A DNA stretch of 64,000 bases from Iris pallida (taxonomy: Eukaryota; Streptophyta; Magnoliopsida; Asparagales; Iridaceae): contig JANAVB010002199.1 of NCBI GenBank assembly GCA_029216955.1, forward strand, positions 20,093,822 through 20,157,821, given 5' to 3'. Position 1 is the stretch's first letter. Each line of letters opens with the position of its first letter. Below, piece by piece: positions 19,481 to 30,413 of the stretch. Both the position numbers and the translations under genes were made by a program. The notes under the pieces are model-generated. The model worked only from the letters and a program-made list of their open reading frames with translations. It did no database searches and was not told where the DNA came from.

Positions 19481-21533
19481 GCATGGTCTCTTTTCAGCGG
19501 AAGAGGCACTTCCTGTGCAGACGCATTCACAACAGAACGCCCAACCCGACAAAGCTGCCGTCGAGGTGGTACCTCCGGGCACCGTTCCTGCTGTCCAGGA
19601 CGAGGGCTTGTCTAAGCCTCCAGCAGCCAATAAGCAGAAGCAGATAGAGACCCGCTTTGACAGGCCTCTACGAAAGGAGAATGCTTCGGGGCTAGCCAAG
19701 CCCCACAACTTCGACATACTGGCACAATTGGCCAGTACTCCCTCCCACCAATCGCTGTTCGAGCTCCTTTATCTTTCCAAAGACTCCCGAGAAGCTCTTT
19801 GTGAAGCTCTAAAGGATGCTAAATCCTTTCTCAGTCAGGTCAAGCAGCCTGAAGATCTCCCGACTGTGTGCAAGCACTATCACTGTGCGGAGGAGGTTAT
19901 CCCCAATATAACCTTCACCCAACAGGACATGCTGCTCAAGCACAATCGACACAACAGGCCGCTGTATTATACAGGGTATATCGGTTCAGTCAAGGTGAAG
20001 CGAATTCAGATTGATCCAGGGTCTTCCCTCAGCATCATCCCGAAGACGCTGCTCTCAACACTGGGGATCCTAATGTACCGACTGGCGCCCTCCAACACAA
20101 CAATCAGTGGTTTCAACGCCAGCAAAAGCGAACTACTGGGCAAAATACGACTAAAGTGCCACATCGGTAACCTCAGAACCGAGGTCACTTGTTATGTCGT
20201 GGACGCCGAAGTCAACTACAACATTCTGTTGGGTCGCCCATGGCTGCACGAGTACATGGTGGTGCCGTCCACGCTCCACCAATGTATGAAGTACGTGTCT
20301 ACCAACAACGTCATCCGTACGGAGTTCACGGACATCGACCCTTTCAAAGGGATTGAAGCCTACTTCACCGATGCTGACTTATATAAATCACTTGACGGGG
20401 AGGAAACCAATGATACTGACGATGAAGCAGAAATGGCAGCAGGGCCGGACACGGAGCCTGAGGTCACCCCCGACGCTCTTTTTAAGATCCGACTTAAAGG
20501 CAAACCGCCTCAAAAGTTGCCTCCCATGAGCATTAAGCTACCCGGGAAAGCACCAGCCGCTCTTGAAGCTTCCTTGAAGATACGCCTCAAGGGAAAGCCG
20601 CCTCAGACATCGGCTCCCCTTGTGGCAAAACTACAAGAAAAGGCACCAATCACCGGAGGCATAGCGGAGGCACCTCTGAAGGTGCATCTTAAGGGCAAGC
20701 CACCGCCATCGCAGCCGCCAGAGAAGGCCCACGTAGTCCTCTCGGACTCCAAAGCCAACGCTGTGGTGGACTCTTCCGATCCTACTCCAGTGCTTACAGA
20801 TGAAGAGTTGGGGGAATATATCTCGGCTGATGTAGATGCCCCTTCTCTAGACAATGTAATCCTGCGGAATAAAATCTCGTATTTCATCAATAACAGAGTG
20901 TCTTTTAATTATTCTAGTCTTCCACATTGGAATGCCATGTATATATTAGATAACGCTCTACGGTCGTTGCAAACACAAATAACGATCGTCCATCATGTAA
21001 ATCGAGTAGTCCCGTCCCAAGGGGTCTGTTACATAGTCCCACCACGGAGTCGAGATGAAAAATCCAGCATCTTCGGCAAGGTTGAGCGTCATCAAGACCT
21101 CTCGTCACTCGAGCCAGAACCAGATACCGGCAGAATGCAACTCTATCGGTACACGGACAAGGCAAAGTACCTCATCCAAAAGATGGGTTACGACCTAAAA
21201 AACGACAAAGGCCTGAACTATGGCAAGGGTCGACGTCTCCCTCTCCGGCTTCCAACACCTAAAGGAAAGCCGCAGGACTACTACAACAAAACTCGACGGG
21301 GGGTTGGCTATGTCACGCCACCGTCAACTCCAGAAAGTTCAGATGCAGAAGAAGTAGAACATTCTCACTCGTCTGAAGCATCAACGTGGGATTCCGATAC
21401 CAGTATCGGATCTGTCTTCAAGAGAGTGCTGTCAGCCAACATGACATCTGCACAATCTCAAAAAGAAGAAGGCGAGGACCAAGCGCCGGAATTCTTCGAA
21501 GAAGAACCCTGGGCTCAACGCCTAGGACAATAA
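19481..21533 (+). pseudogene. Protease, peptide-repeat linker and G-patch-like module of element B
   Basis: Open from about 19500 to the TAA at 21531 (CAA in homologues). Conserved FDILAQLASTP segment; catalytic loop IDPGSSLSIIP near 20012; LLGRPWLH near 20230. Then three copies of a basic peptide related to LKIRLKGKPPQ (about 20480-20710) with intervening LPGKAP, an acidic linker, and the G-patch-like KMGYDLKNDKGLNYGKGRR (about 21180-21235). Processes gag-pol; the G-patch may bind RNA. Homologous order to A, C and D. Confidence 0.87.
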
Positions 21534-23635
21534 TGGGAGTCTCGTTTTGAATTACGTGAACCTCCCACCGAAGACAAAGTCGAGCAGATCGACCTTGGGG
21601 ATGGATCTTCTTCCAAACCCATCTTCATCAGCAAAAGCCTAAAAGGAAAAGACCGAGAATCTTTAATCTAGCTGGCTAAAGAGTATATCGACGTCTTCGC
21701 CTGGAGTTACGAAGATATATCGGGACTTGATCCCCAGATCGCGATGCATAGGCTGAACATCTTACCTGATGCCAAGCCTATCAAACAATAGCAGCGGCAC
21801 TTCCGTCCGGACATCATGAACGCCATCGATCAGGAGGTGGACAAGCTCTTGACCAGCGGCTTCATCCATGAAGAGCAACACCCAGATTGGGTAGCCAACG
21901 TCGTCCCCGTCACCAAGAAGAATAGGAAGATACGAGTCTGTATCGACTTCAGGGACCTCAATTCTGCTTGCCCGAAGGACGAATTCTCGCTTCCAATCAC
22001 TGAAGTGATGATCGACAACACATGTGGCTTCGAGCGCATGTCCTTTATGGACGGGTATTCAGGCTACAACCAGATAAAGATGTTCCCTGATGACGCAAAA
22101 TACACGTCATTCAGGACTCCAAAGGGCATTTTTTGCTACACAGTGATGTCCTTCGGCTTGAAGAACGCTGGTGCGATATACCAACGAGCTATGAGCACCA
22201 TTTTTCGTCAGCATCTTCGCAAGACAGTCGAATGCTATGTCGACGATATCGCAGTCAAGAGCCGTCTCGAAGGAGATCACATGCAAGACCTCAAGACAGT
22301 CTTCGATCTCATGCGGGCGCATCAACTCAAGATGAACCCCGCTAAATCCTTTCTTGGGGTTTCTAGCGAAAAGTTCTTGGGCTTCATCATCACGGCGAAA
22401 GGCATTCATGTCGTTCCCGAGAAGACCAAAGCTATCCTTGATATGGACCCTCCGAAGAACCTTCGAGAACTTCGAGGACTACAGGGACGTCTGGCATACA
22501 TCCGGAGGTTCATAGCAAACCTTTCCGGCAAATGTCAACCCTTCACGCAGCTCATGAAGAAGGGAGTCTCTTACGTCTGGACAGAGGAATGCCAAAAGGC
22601 TTTCGACGACATCAAAGCCTACCTGACGAGCCTACCAGTCCTGGTGGCACCCGTCACCGGCAAACCGTTTCTCCTCTACGTCCGAGCCATGGATCACTCC
22701 CTCGGCGCTCTGCTGACTCAGAACAGCGATACAGGCTATGAGCAAGCAATCTACTACCTCAGTCGAACTCTGATCGGGGCTGAACACTGGTACAACCCCG
22801 TTGAGAAAGAGTACTTGGCTCTGGTATTTGCCATCCAAAAGACTCGACATTATATTTCGGGACAGACAATTCATGTCATTTTCCAAGTCAATCCGCTCAG
22901 GGTCCTCATGACGAAGCCAGGATCACTGAACTCCCAGCTAGCCACATGGGCGATCTTGCTAACACCATACAACATGGTGTTCGTTCTGCAAAAAGCTGTT
23001 AAGGGTCAAGCTCTGGCCGACTTTTTAGCTGCACACCCCATCCTAGAGTCCTTAAGACTCTATGAAGACATCCCGGATGAGGTCCAAGAATCAAATGTCA
23101 CCGAAGTAGGCTCCGTCTGGCGGATGTTTTTCGATGGTGCCTCAAGAACAGGCCCCAAAGGCCAAATCGTCGCAGGAGTGGGGGTGGTATTAGTCTTCCT
23201 CGATCAGCTGGTCATCCAGCGTGCTTACTCCCTTTCAAAGCCGTGCTCCAACAATGTTGCTGAGTACAATGCGCTCATTATGGGACTCCAACTGGCACAA
23301 CAGCTGGGGTGAATCATCTGGAAGCCTACGGTGACTCAAAACTCGTCGTAAACCAGATCAGAGGGCAATACGAGGTTCGCCATGAAGATCTGATCCCCTA
23401 TCATGAAGTTGCATTGAACATCATTTCAACCTTCACTGGGTTTTTCATCGAACACGTACCTCGTCTACAAAATCTGGAGGCTGATGCTCTGGCTGGCCTC
23501 GCAGCCTCATTGGCGGCACCCCTCGGAACTCAACACTACGTCACGGTAGTGGGTCGAGACTTGGTTTGCCCTAAAAACAACTTGCGCTCACAAGTGGCCT
23601 ACGCCATGTCAACGGGTGCCGGTATTAACGTCTGA
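21534..23635 (+). pseudogene. Reverse transcriptase, RNase H and second RNase H of element B
   Basis: The pro-RT linker has TAG codons at about 21669 and 21790 (the latter CAG in homologues). RT: VCIDFRDLNSACPKDEF, FMDGYSGYNQIKM, MSFGLKNAGAIYQ, VECYVDDIAVKS. First RNase H: LLYVRAMDHSLGALL (catalytic Asp replaced), IYYLSRTL. Second RNase H: WRMFFDGASRTGPKG, AEYNALI, then a frameshift near 23310, AYGDSK and EADALAG, so all four acidic residues are present across the break. 498 codons are open from 21816. Confidence 0.88.
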
Positions 23636-24894
23636 GATTGGAGATTCCCGTTCAACGACTTTGCTGTCTACGAAATTCTTCCAGAGGACCCGAAAGAAGC
23701 CGTCTCAGTCAGGAGACGCTCTCTCCGATTCTACTACGATACAGCCACTAAAATGCTGTACCGACGCTCCTATGATGGACTTCTCCTTCGATGTTTGTCC
23801 AACGAAGAAGCAGCCGAAGCCCTTCGAGAAGCTTATGATGGGACCTGCGGGGCCCATCAACCTGGTCCTAAGTTGCAGGACCGACTGCGACGCATGGGCT
23901 ACTACTGGCCAACCATGGCCGCTGACGCTATCGAATATGCTAAGAAGTGCCATGCGTGCCAGCTTCACGCAGACTTCATTCATACACCGTCTGAACTACT
24001 ACATCCTACAGTCGTCTCCTGGCCCTTCGAAGCTTGGGGAATGGACATTGTGGGACCAATCACCCCTCCTTCATCGAGGGGACACCGCTTCATCCTAGCA
24101 ATCACCGACTACTTCTCCAAATGGGCAGAAGCAGTTCCGCTGGCAGAAGTGAAAAGCTCCAGGGTGATCAGCTTCATCAAGCACCACGTCATCTACCGTT
24201 TCGGGGTACCCCGAAGGATCATCCACGATAATGGTCCTCAGTTCATCAGCCATGTTTTCAGCCAATTCTGTGACAAAAATTGCATTCAAAACGTGGCATC
24301 AACCGCCTACAATCCGTAGCAAACGGATTAGCAGAGGCGTTTAACAAAACTATCGTCAGGCTACTCAAAAAGGTCGTGTCATCCAACAAACGCGATTGGG
24401 ACGAAAAGCTCGGCGAATGCCTTTGGGCCTACCGCACAACGGTACGGACCCCGACAGGCAACACACCATTCTCCTTGGTCTACGGGAGCGAAGCGGTACT
24501 GCCTCTCAAGATTCAGATACCCTCACTCCGCATAGCAATCACAAACCAACTCACAGAAGAAGACAATCAACGTCGTCGTTTGCGAAAATTGGAGGCACTT
24601 GATGAAAAGCGTCTCCTAGCTCAACAGCGCATCGAACTCTACCAAGCCCGTATATCACAGGCTTTCAACAAGAAGGTCAAGCAGAGGACTTTTCAAGTAG
24701 GCGACCTGGTTCTGGCAGTCAGGAGGCCGATGGTGTTGACTCACAAAACACCAGGAAAGTTCGAGCCCAAATGGGAAGGACCTTTCATCATCGAGACGGT
24801 ATACTCAAACGGTGCTTACCGCCTCGCCAAACCCAATGGAGAATTGTTCATGATGCCCATCAACGGCAAGTTCCTAAAGAAGTACTACTCTTGA
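23636..24894 (+). pseudogene. Integrase of element B
   Basis: Zinc-binding region CGAHQPGPKLQDRLRRM and KCHACQLHAD (both Cys kept); catalytic D in GMDIVGP, D in HDNGPQF, E in GLAEAFNK. A 2-nt net loss at about 24317 (CCGTAGC where homologues read CCGGCAGC) shifts frame between the second D and the E. The C-terminal segment ends NGKFLKKYYS at 24894. Stops near 23635 separate it from RNase H. Confidence 0.87.
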
Positions 24895-24939
24895 CATCTT
24901 TTCGGACATATACTTCCACTCCACAAAATCATACGCTTC

Positions 24940-25337
24940 CGGAACCCAGCTGTTCCGTGGCATCCTCCAGTAGAAGAGCAACCACGTCCACATCACCTCT
25001 GAATTGTTCCCCTACGCCCTACAAGGCAGAATCTTACACCCCGTAAGACTACGCTATCCTTCATGTTTATCACGTCCACATTACCTCTGAGTAAACATCC
25101 CGTACAGACAACCCCGCGTTGCCGTACATTGATCGCAGAACTTCCACGTCCACATTACCTCTGAGTAGTTCCGCGTATCCTCCAGAGTCATTCCTACCAT
25201 GTCCATAGCACCTCTGAGTAGGAGGATTCTATCATTCGAACCCCATATTTGCCACGTCCACATCACCTCTGAGCAAAACATGAGGGTTCTCTCAAACTTA
25301 TTATCTGTACCTAAAACCAAGGTACGCAAAAGATAAT
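24940..25337 (+). other. Stem-loop array of element B downstream of integrase
   Basis: Five units share a core close to CACGTCCACATTACCTCTGA and each is bracketed by its own complementary arms: GAGCAA/TTGTTC (24976, 25004; one G-U) with outer GTAG/CTAC; ATGTTTA/TAAACAT (25063, 25092); CGCAGAACT/AGTTCCGCG (25134, 25167; one mismatch); TCCTAC/GTAGGA (25192, 25218); TTTGC/GCAAA (25248, 25273) with outer GAACCC/GGGTTC. Three further hairpins without the core: CGGAAC/GTTCCG at 24940, TCTTAC/GTAAGA at 25032, and ATTATCTGTACC paired with GGTAC-GCAAA-AGATAAT at 25300-25337. No ORF here. Lies between the end of pol and the 3' end of the antisense gene. Confidence 0.85.
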
Positions 25338-25488
25338 AGGTCCACACAAATCATCAAAGTTCATGATAAGCAAAAATGAATACATCACAGAAAATGGTGT
25401 ACTTTTTTATTTCTAAAAAAACGAGAGTAAAGGATTACACTATCCCCAGCAAGAGTTGCAAATACAGAAAAAATAGAGACTACAAGTC

Positions 25489-28400
25489 CTAAATATCCCC
25501 AGGGTTGGTGGAAAGCTCTGCGATTCGGTGTTTCAAGTCTGCCGCCCGAGTCTCCACAGTTGCCAAGACTCGACGTTCAGCTTCTTGACGCATCACTTCA
25601 ACAGCCTCAGCAGAAGTTTCATTCTCGTGCTTCTCATCAAGCTGTTGTCTCTGCTGAGCCAGGGTAAGAGCTCGGAGAGTGAAAGCTGCTTCCTCCTTCT
25701 TGAATGCTACGTGTTCAGCCTGGACCCGTTCGGCATCCAATAGGAGTCGGCCCCGCTGGTCCTGAAGGTGGCAGATCTGGGCGTCAATCTCCGCGATATT
25801 AGCATCCAACGCAGCTCGTGTCTCCACTGTCTCCCGTGTAGACTAAGATAACCGCTCCACTGCAGCTTCAGTCTCAGCCACTTCGCGTTCCCAGACACTC
25901 ACAGTGGCCTGGTAGGAAGACAGTCTCGGCGAGCAGCTTCTCCTTCTCCGCATCTATCAGGACGGAGAGGTCATTTCGCTGGACGCGCCCTAATTCAGAA
26001 AGCCGCTGGTCCAACTCAGCCACCATGGCTTCCAGAATGTCGGCCATATGATCGTGACCCTGGTGAATACGGATCAGGTTGATATGAGGCAGTGCCAGAG
26101 TTCTTGCCGTCGTAAAGCTCCCGTTGGCATCCATCACTGCCGATACCCCCCTCTGCAGTATTTTATATACTGCCTCGACGATGAATTTCACGTATTCATC
26201 TGCATCCGCCAGTACCTGCGGCGTCAAGACAGGAGTTGGAGGAGCTGCTCTGGTTAGCGGACCGGAAGAAGACCCGCCGACCTCAATCCGCGAGGCTGGA
26301 CCCTCGGCATCAACAGGCTCTTCATCAACAGGGGCTTAACTACTAGCCCGAGGAGCCACAGGAATAGAAGAAGCCAACACAGGTGTCGAGATAGTACCCC
26401 AAGTGGAAGGAGCAACAGAGGGTTCCATCACACCCTTACCCTTCCCGAACTCGGAAGTACCACCGACGTCCGTGACCACCCCTCCATTCCTTAACGTGCT
26501 ATCAGCAGCCAATGCCTCCCCTGGCAGAACGGAGAGATCAACACTTGTCTCCTGACCCGCCCCAGGAGTCGGGACCGTCAAACGAGTCTCTTCATCAAAT
26601 CCCTCTACAGGGGCAGGATCTGTCGCTACCTCCTGATTGGTAGCCACCTCAGCTTCCGCCGCTGAGTCTGAGGTAGGGCTCGGCAATGATGTAGCCGACC
26701 TCCCCTCATCATAACAAGGAGGAAAATCAACCCTCTCCTCTGTTCCAACCATCTATGTTGCCCCCGTAACAGGCTCTTGCAACTCTGGAGCATCGTCATC
26801 CGAAGACGACGAACTCCACTCCACATCATCATCACGAAGCCCCGTGTCCGTTGGACCCTCAACGTCCAAGGCCCTCACGGCAGCTGGCACCATCCCAGAA
26901 GTTGCTACAACCTCTGCATCTCTTTCAACAAAGTCTGGAGATAGTAAAACCTGTGCAGGGACATCTTCGGGACTCTCCTCTATTGGAGACATTACCATCG
27001 GAGGTATGCGCTCGTCAGAAGAGCTTGCTACCTCCTTCGGTTTACTGACACCCGGTTTTAAAACACGGGTCTTCTTCTTCGACAATCCCTACAAGAAGAA
27101 AAGCACAAGTCACCAAAATGACAAGATGAGCCAAAAAGTACAGAGGACTTCTTACCTCAACAGGAGCTGATTCCACTGGCGGTACAGGTGGCACTCCCGT
27201 TGCCTTTGGAGTCGTCGTCTTTCTTGACCTTTTTGGTACAGACGAGCCGGCTTCCACGTCAGCCCGTCTCTTCCCAACAAGGTGATCTCTCACTGATGCT
27301 GCAGCGGTAGCCCAATATCCCGCCAATTCTGGTGGACGATATGACCGAGCCACCATCAACATATTCGTCGTGGCCTCTAGCTGAGTTCCAATGATGAAAC
27401 TAGTCTCTCTATCATAACCTGGAGACGCAGTATTTATTGTACAATACAGCTTAGCAGCCGAATACAGGATCTGTGGTCGAGGGTTACGAACGGGCGCCAT
27501 AAACTGAACACCAGTGCACCCGACATTGTAATATTGCCAGCCCCGGGCTCCATCCAGCAAACTACCGATGAACCCTAGACTGTTACTGGGATTCTGTAGC
27601 ATTAGCTGGGTATAGCCAAACTGGCGAACGAACCGGCTGGGCAGATATGGCTCCAGATAACACCTATTCTGATTTCGATAGACCAAGTGAGAAGGCCGAA
27701 TACTTTGTAACCAACGAAAACCCCAATTCGGCAGAGTAATCGCGTCTTCACCAGAGTCGACTAAATCTTGGTCAGCCTCGAAATCTTTGAAGATAGGGCC
27801 AACCTTGACAATCTCCCACCCCTGAAGGTAGGACAAAATTCTCCTGCAAACGGGGACGCCAGTGTGTAACCACTTCCTCTTGTAGAAGCGACGGATAAAG
27901 GCATCTCCTTCAACATGATCCTCCTCCAGACCTGGACTCATCACGTTCGGATGATGCAGAATCAGCCATCCCATAAGATAATGGAATGGCAGTTCAGCCC
28001 GGGGAAAGTTGTCATTTTTACCTCTCCCCTGGATCACATCATCAGCAAAAGTCCTCAAACCCCGCAACAGGTTACACACCATCGCAGGAAGGAGAGCTAA
28101 GGGATGTCCAAAAGCCAACTTTACGACAGGCAAAATAAGGTTCCGGTGTACCCTCTCCACTGCACCAGAACTGCCCGCAAACACACAATCTCGGAACCAT
28201 ATCATCAAGTATGCTGTCAGCACCGCCTTAGACGACATCCGGTATGCACAGTGCCAGAAACAGCTATACGCATTCTCGCCATTCTCATTGGAACGAGGAG
28301 TCCTTTCGTCCAGCCGGCTTATCTCAGAAGTCACTTCCGCAGGTTTCAGCCCTTGCGGAGTCGTAAACCGGATCCTCGAGGGGTCCGCCAAATCCTGCTT

Positions 28401-30036
28401 GAAAACAAAATCCCTCCAAGCAGTCACATGAGGCTGGGTCTTGCCTTTGTCCTTCCGGTGCATCAAATAATGATGGCTCGCCACTTCTTTGAAAACGGCC
28501 ATCATCTCCGAGTCCTTATTCTCCAGAACCTGGATCTCTTCATTCGACGGGAAATATTCTTCGTACGGTTCTGAGCCCCAGGGAAGCTTGGACACTTCGT
28601 ACATCTCATGGAGAGCCAACCCCAACTCCCCCACTGGAGTGTAGAAGGTGCCAGTCTGGGTATTGAACAATTCCAAGAGTACAAAAAACATAGGCTTATT
28701 GAGATCCACGCCAGCCTGTGTGGCACGGATAGCGGCTGTCAGCCCAATCTCCTTAAGCTCAGCCTTGAACTTCGAAAGCACCCAAATGGTCAACTCGTCC
28801 CACCTCGAGATATGATGACACCAACCTTCAACCCTAAAGCCACCTTTCGGGTACATGACCCTCGATGTCAGCATCCGACTTGCGAAGGTTGAGGCACTGA
28901 AGGCAAAAGTGTCATTTGGGACTTCACTATAGAGGCTCCCAGGACGCAAAGTTCGGCAACTGAATGAGGGACCGGTTCGTGAAGCAGCCAGGGTATTCCT
29001 CTGGTTCGAGGTAGCATCAATCGAAAGAGCACCCCCCAGGGCCCCTCCCTGAGAAGGAGTAAGCTCCCAGGGCATCCTTCTCTTCGAAGCTAAACGATAG
29101 AAGGCTGTCAGCGGCAACTGGCGGTCAAGTTATCGCATGTACAGCACCATGCCTTTTGCAGAAAAGAACCAGTCTTCTTTGACCTTCAGTATCTTCGCTT
29201 CAGTGGAGATCAGGCGGTCACCGAACAAAAAGGCAGGTTTTAAGAAGGTCACATCCTCGGATTCAGTAGATTTTAGTTTTCCGCTCTCCATCATACTCTG
29301 GAGGAAAATCGGCAACTGGTTCTGGATCTGCAGCACTCTCTCAGGAGGTTGATCCTATAGGATAGCACCCTTGGCAGGGTTGATAACCGCATCGTCAAAA
29401 TCAACTCCCATTTGATAAAGGGAAGCATCCAGAAGGACCTCATTCAGCAAAGGAATCGTCATCGATACTGGCACAACAAAAATCAAAAGTCAGGCAAAAA
29501 GACAAAATGTGGCAAAGCAACCTAGCGCATCATCTGGGTGAAAACCCATGCACCTCAGTAAAAAGCTTCGGCGCATCATCAGGGTGTAAACCCATGCGTG
29601 TCAGCAGAAAAGCTTCGGCGCATCATCAGGGTGTAAATCCATACGCGTCAGCAGAGAGGCTTCGGCGCATCATCAGGGTATGAACCCATGCGCGTCAGTA
29701 AGAGGCTTCGGCGCATCATCAGGGTGTAAACCCATGCGCGTCCGCAGTTAAACCTCGGTGCATGATAAAGGTCTAAACCTATGCATGTCGGCGGGGTAAA
29801 ACCTCGGTGCGGACAGAAGTCCATGCGCGTCGGCAGCAGAGAGTTAGGGCACACCAACTCAGTCGCATGATCCAAGGATCGTCTGAACAAAAAAATTAGT
29901 GGAAGAGACGAAACCCACCCGTCACAGCGGGACGAACGTCGGTCGGAGTCACAATAGTGACAGGAGCATCCTCCTCGGCATACTCCGCCGGCTCCTTTCC
30001 CTTTCCAGCACCGCCGCGAGGAGTCTTGGGAGCCAT
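25489..30036 (-). pseudogene. Antisense plant-mobile-domain gene of element B (spliced, decayed)
   Basis: Exon 1: 30036-29919, MAPKTPRGGAGKGKEP. Intron 1: 29918-29468 (donor GTGGGT, acceptor GTGCCAG), phase 1. Exon 2 begins VSMTIPLLNEVLLDASLYQM and continues through a TAG (29355) and a TAA (about 29135) into 2 kb of open frame with plant-mobile-domain features, ending in the hallmark YLEPYLPSRFVRQFGY. Intron 2: 27155-27089 (67 bp, GAG|GTAAG ... CTTGTAG|GG); its removal joins frame VESAPVE to GLSKKKTRVLK exactly in frame. The acidic low-complexity part follows, then a coiled-coil tail (RVQAEHVAFKKEE, RQEAERRVLATVE). PMD proteins of the MAIN/MAIL type act in transposon silencing; a role here is inference. 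A stop near 26753, another near 26336 and a frameshift near 25920 break it. Confidence 0.8.
29522..29850 (-). repeat. Tandem repeat in intron 1 of the B antisense gene
   Basis: About seven units of 44-47 bp, each with CGGCGCATCATCAGGG and CCATGCGCGTC on the plus strand. Same repeat as in E (11088-11363). GCGCAT and ATGCGC form inverted pairs in each unit. Confidence 0.9.
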
Positions 30037-30128
30037 TCTTTGAGAGAAGAAAAGTTAGGGTTTTTGAAGAAGAACTCTAAAGAAAGCAAAAGCAAGGAGA
30101 AGAAGAACTCTCTCTCTCCATCTCTCGC

Positions 30129-30138
30129 CTATTTATAG
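30129..30138 (-). promoter_or_regulatory. TATA box of the B antisense gene
   Basis: TATAAATAGG on the minus strand about 95 bases upstream of the ATG at 30036, with a GA-rich leader. The stretch 30139-30393 is the remaining upstream region with ATGCGCC motifs and no gene. Confidence 0.65.
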
Positions 30139-30393
30139 GGCTTGGTCGCATGCGTGAACCGATGAATGTGTGATCTCAGCCGTCGCCTCGGGTTCTGTAA
30201 AAAGATAACCACAAATAAAACCAAAAAGATCATCATTAATCTTTTTCGGTTACCGAGGCATCTTCATTTGCACTAACTGAGAAGAGCATGCGCCCCATCA
30301 CTGATGCGCAGAGTATCTATGCGCCCCGACGGTCATGCGCCTCCACTACCATGCTTCTTATTCAAAGTATTCCAAAACTTATCCAAAAGTTTT

Positions 30394-30413
30394 GAAAACT
30401 TTGAAGGGGGTCT
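30394..30413 (+). other. Polypurine tract of B
   Basis: AAACTTTGAAGGGGGTCT immediately before the 3' LTR at 30414. Confidence 0.8.

Noticed and set aside
25063..25277. Explanation of the array as miniature inverted-repeat transposons
   Set aside because: Arms are only 5-9 bp and differ in every unit while the interior is constant, the opposite of MITE structure, and no direct target duplications flank the units.
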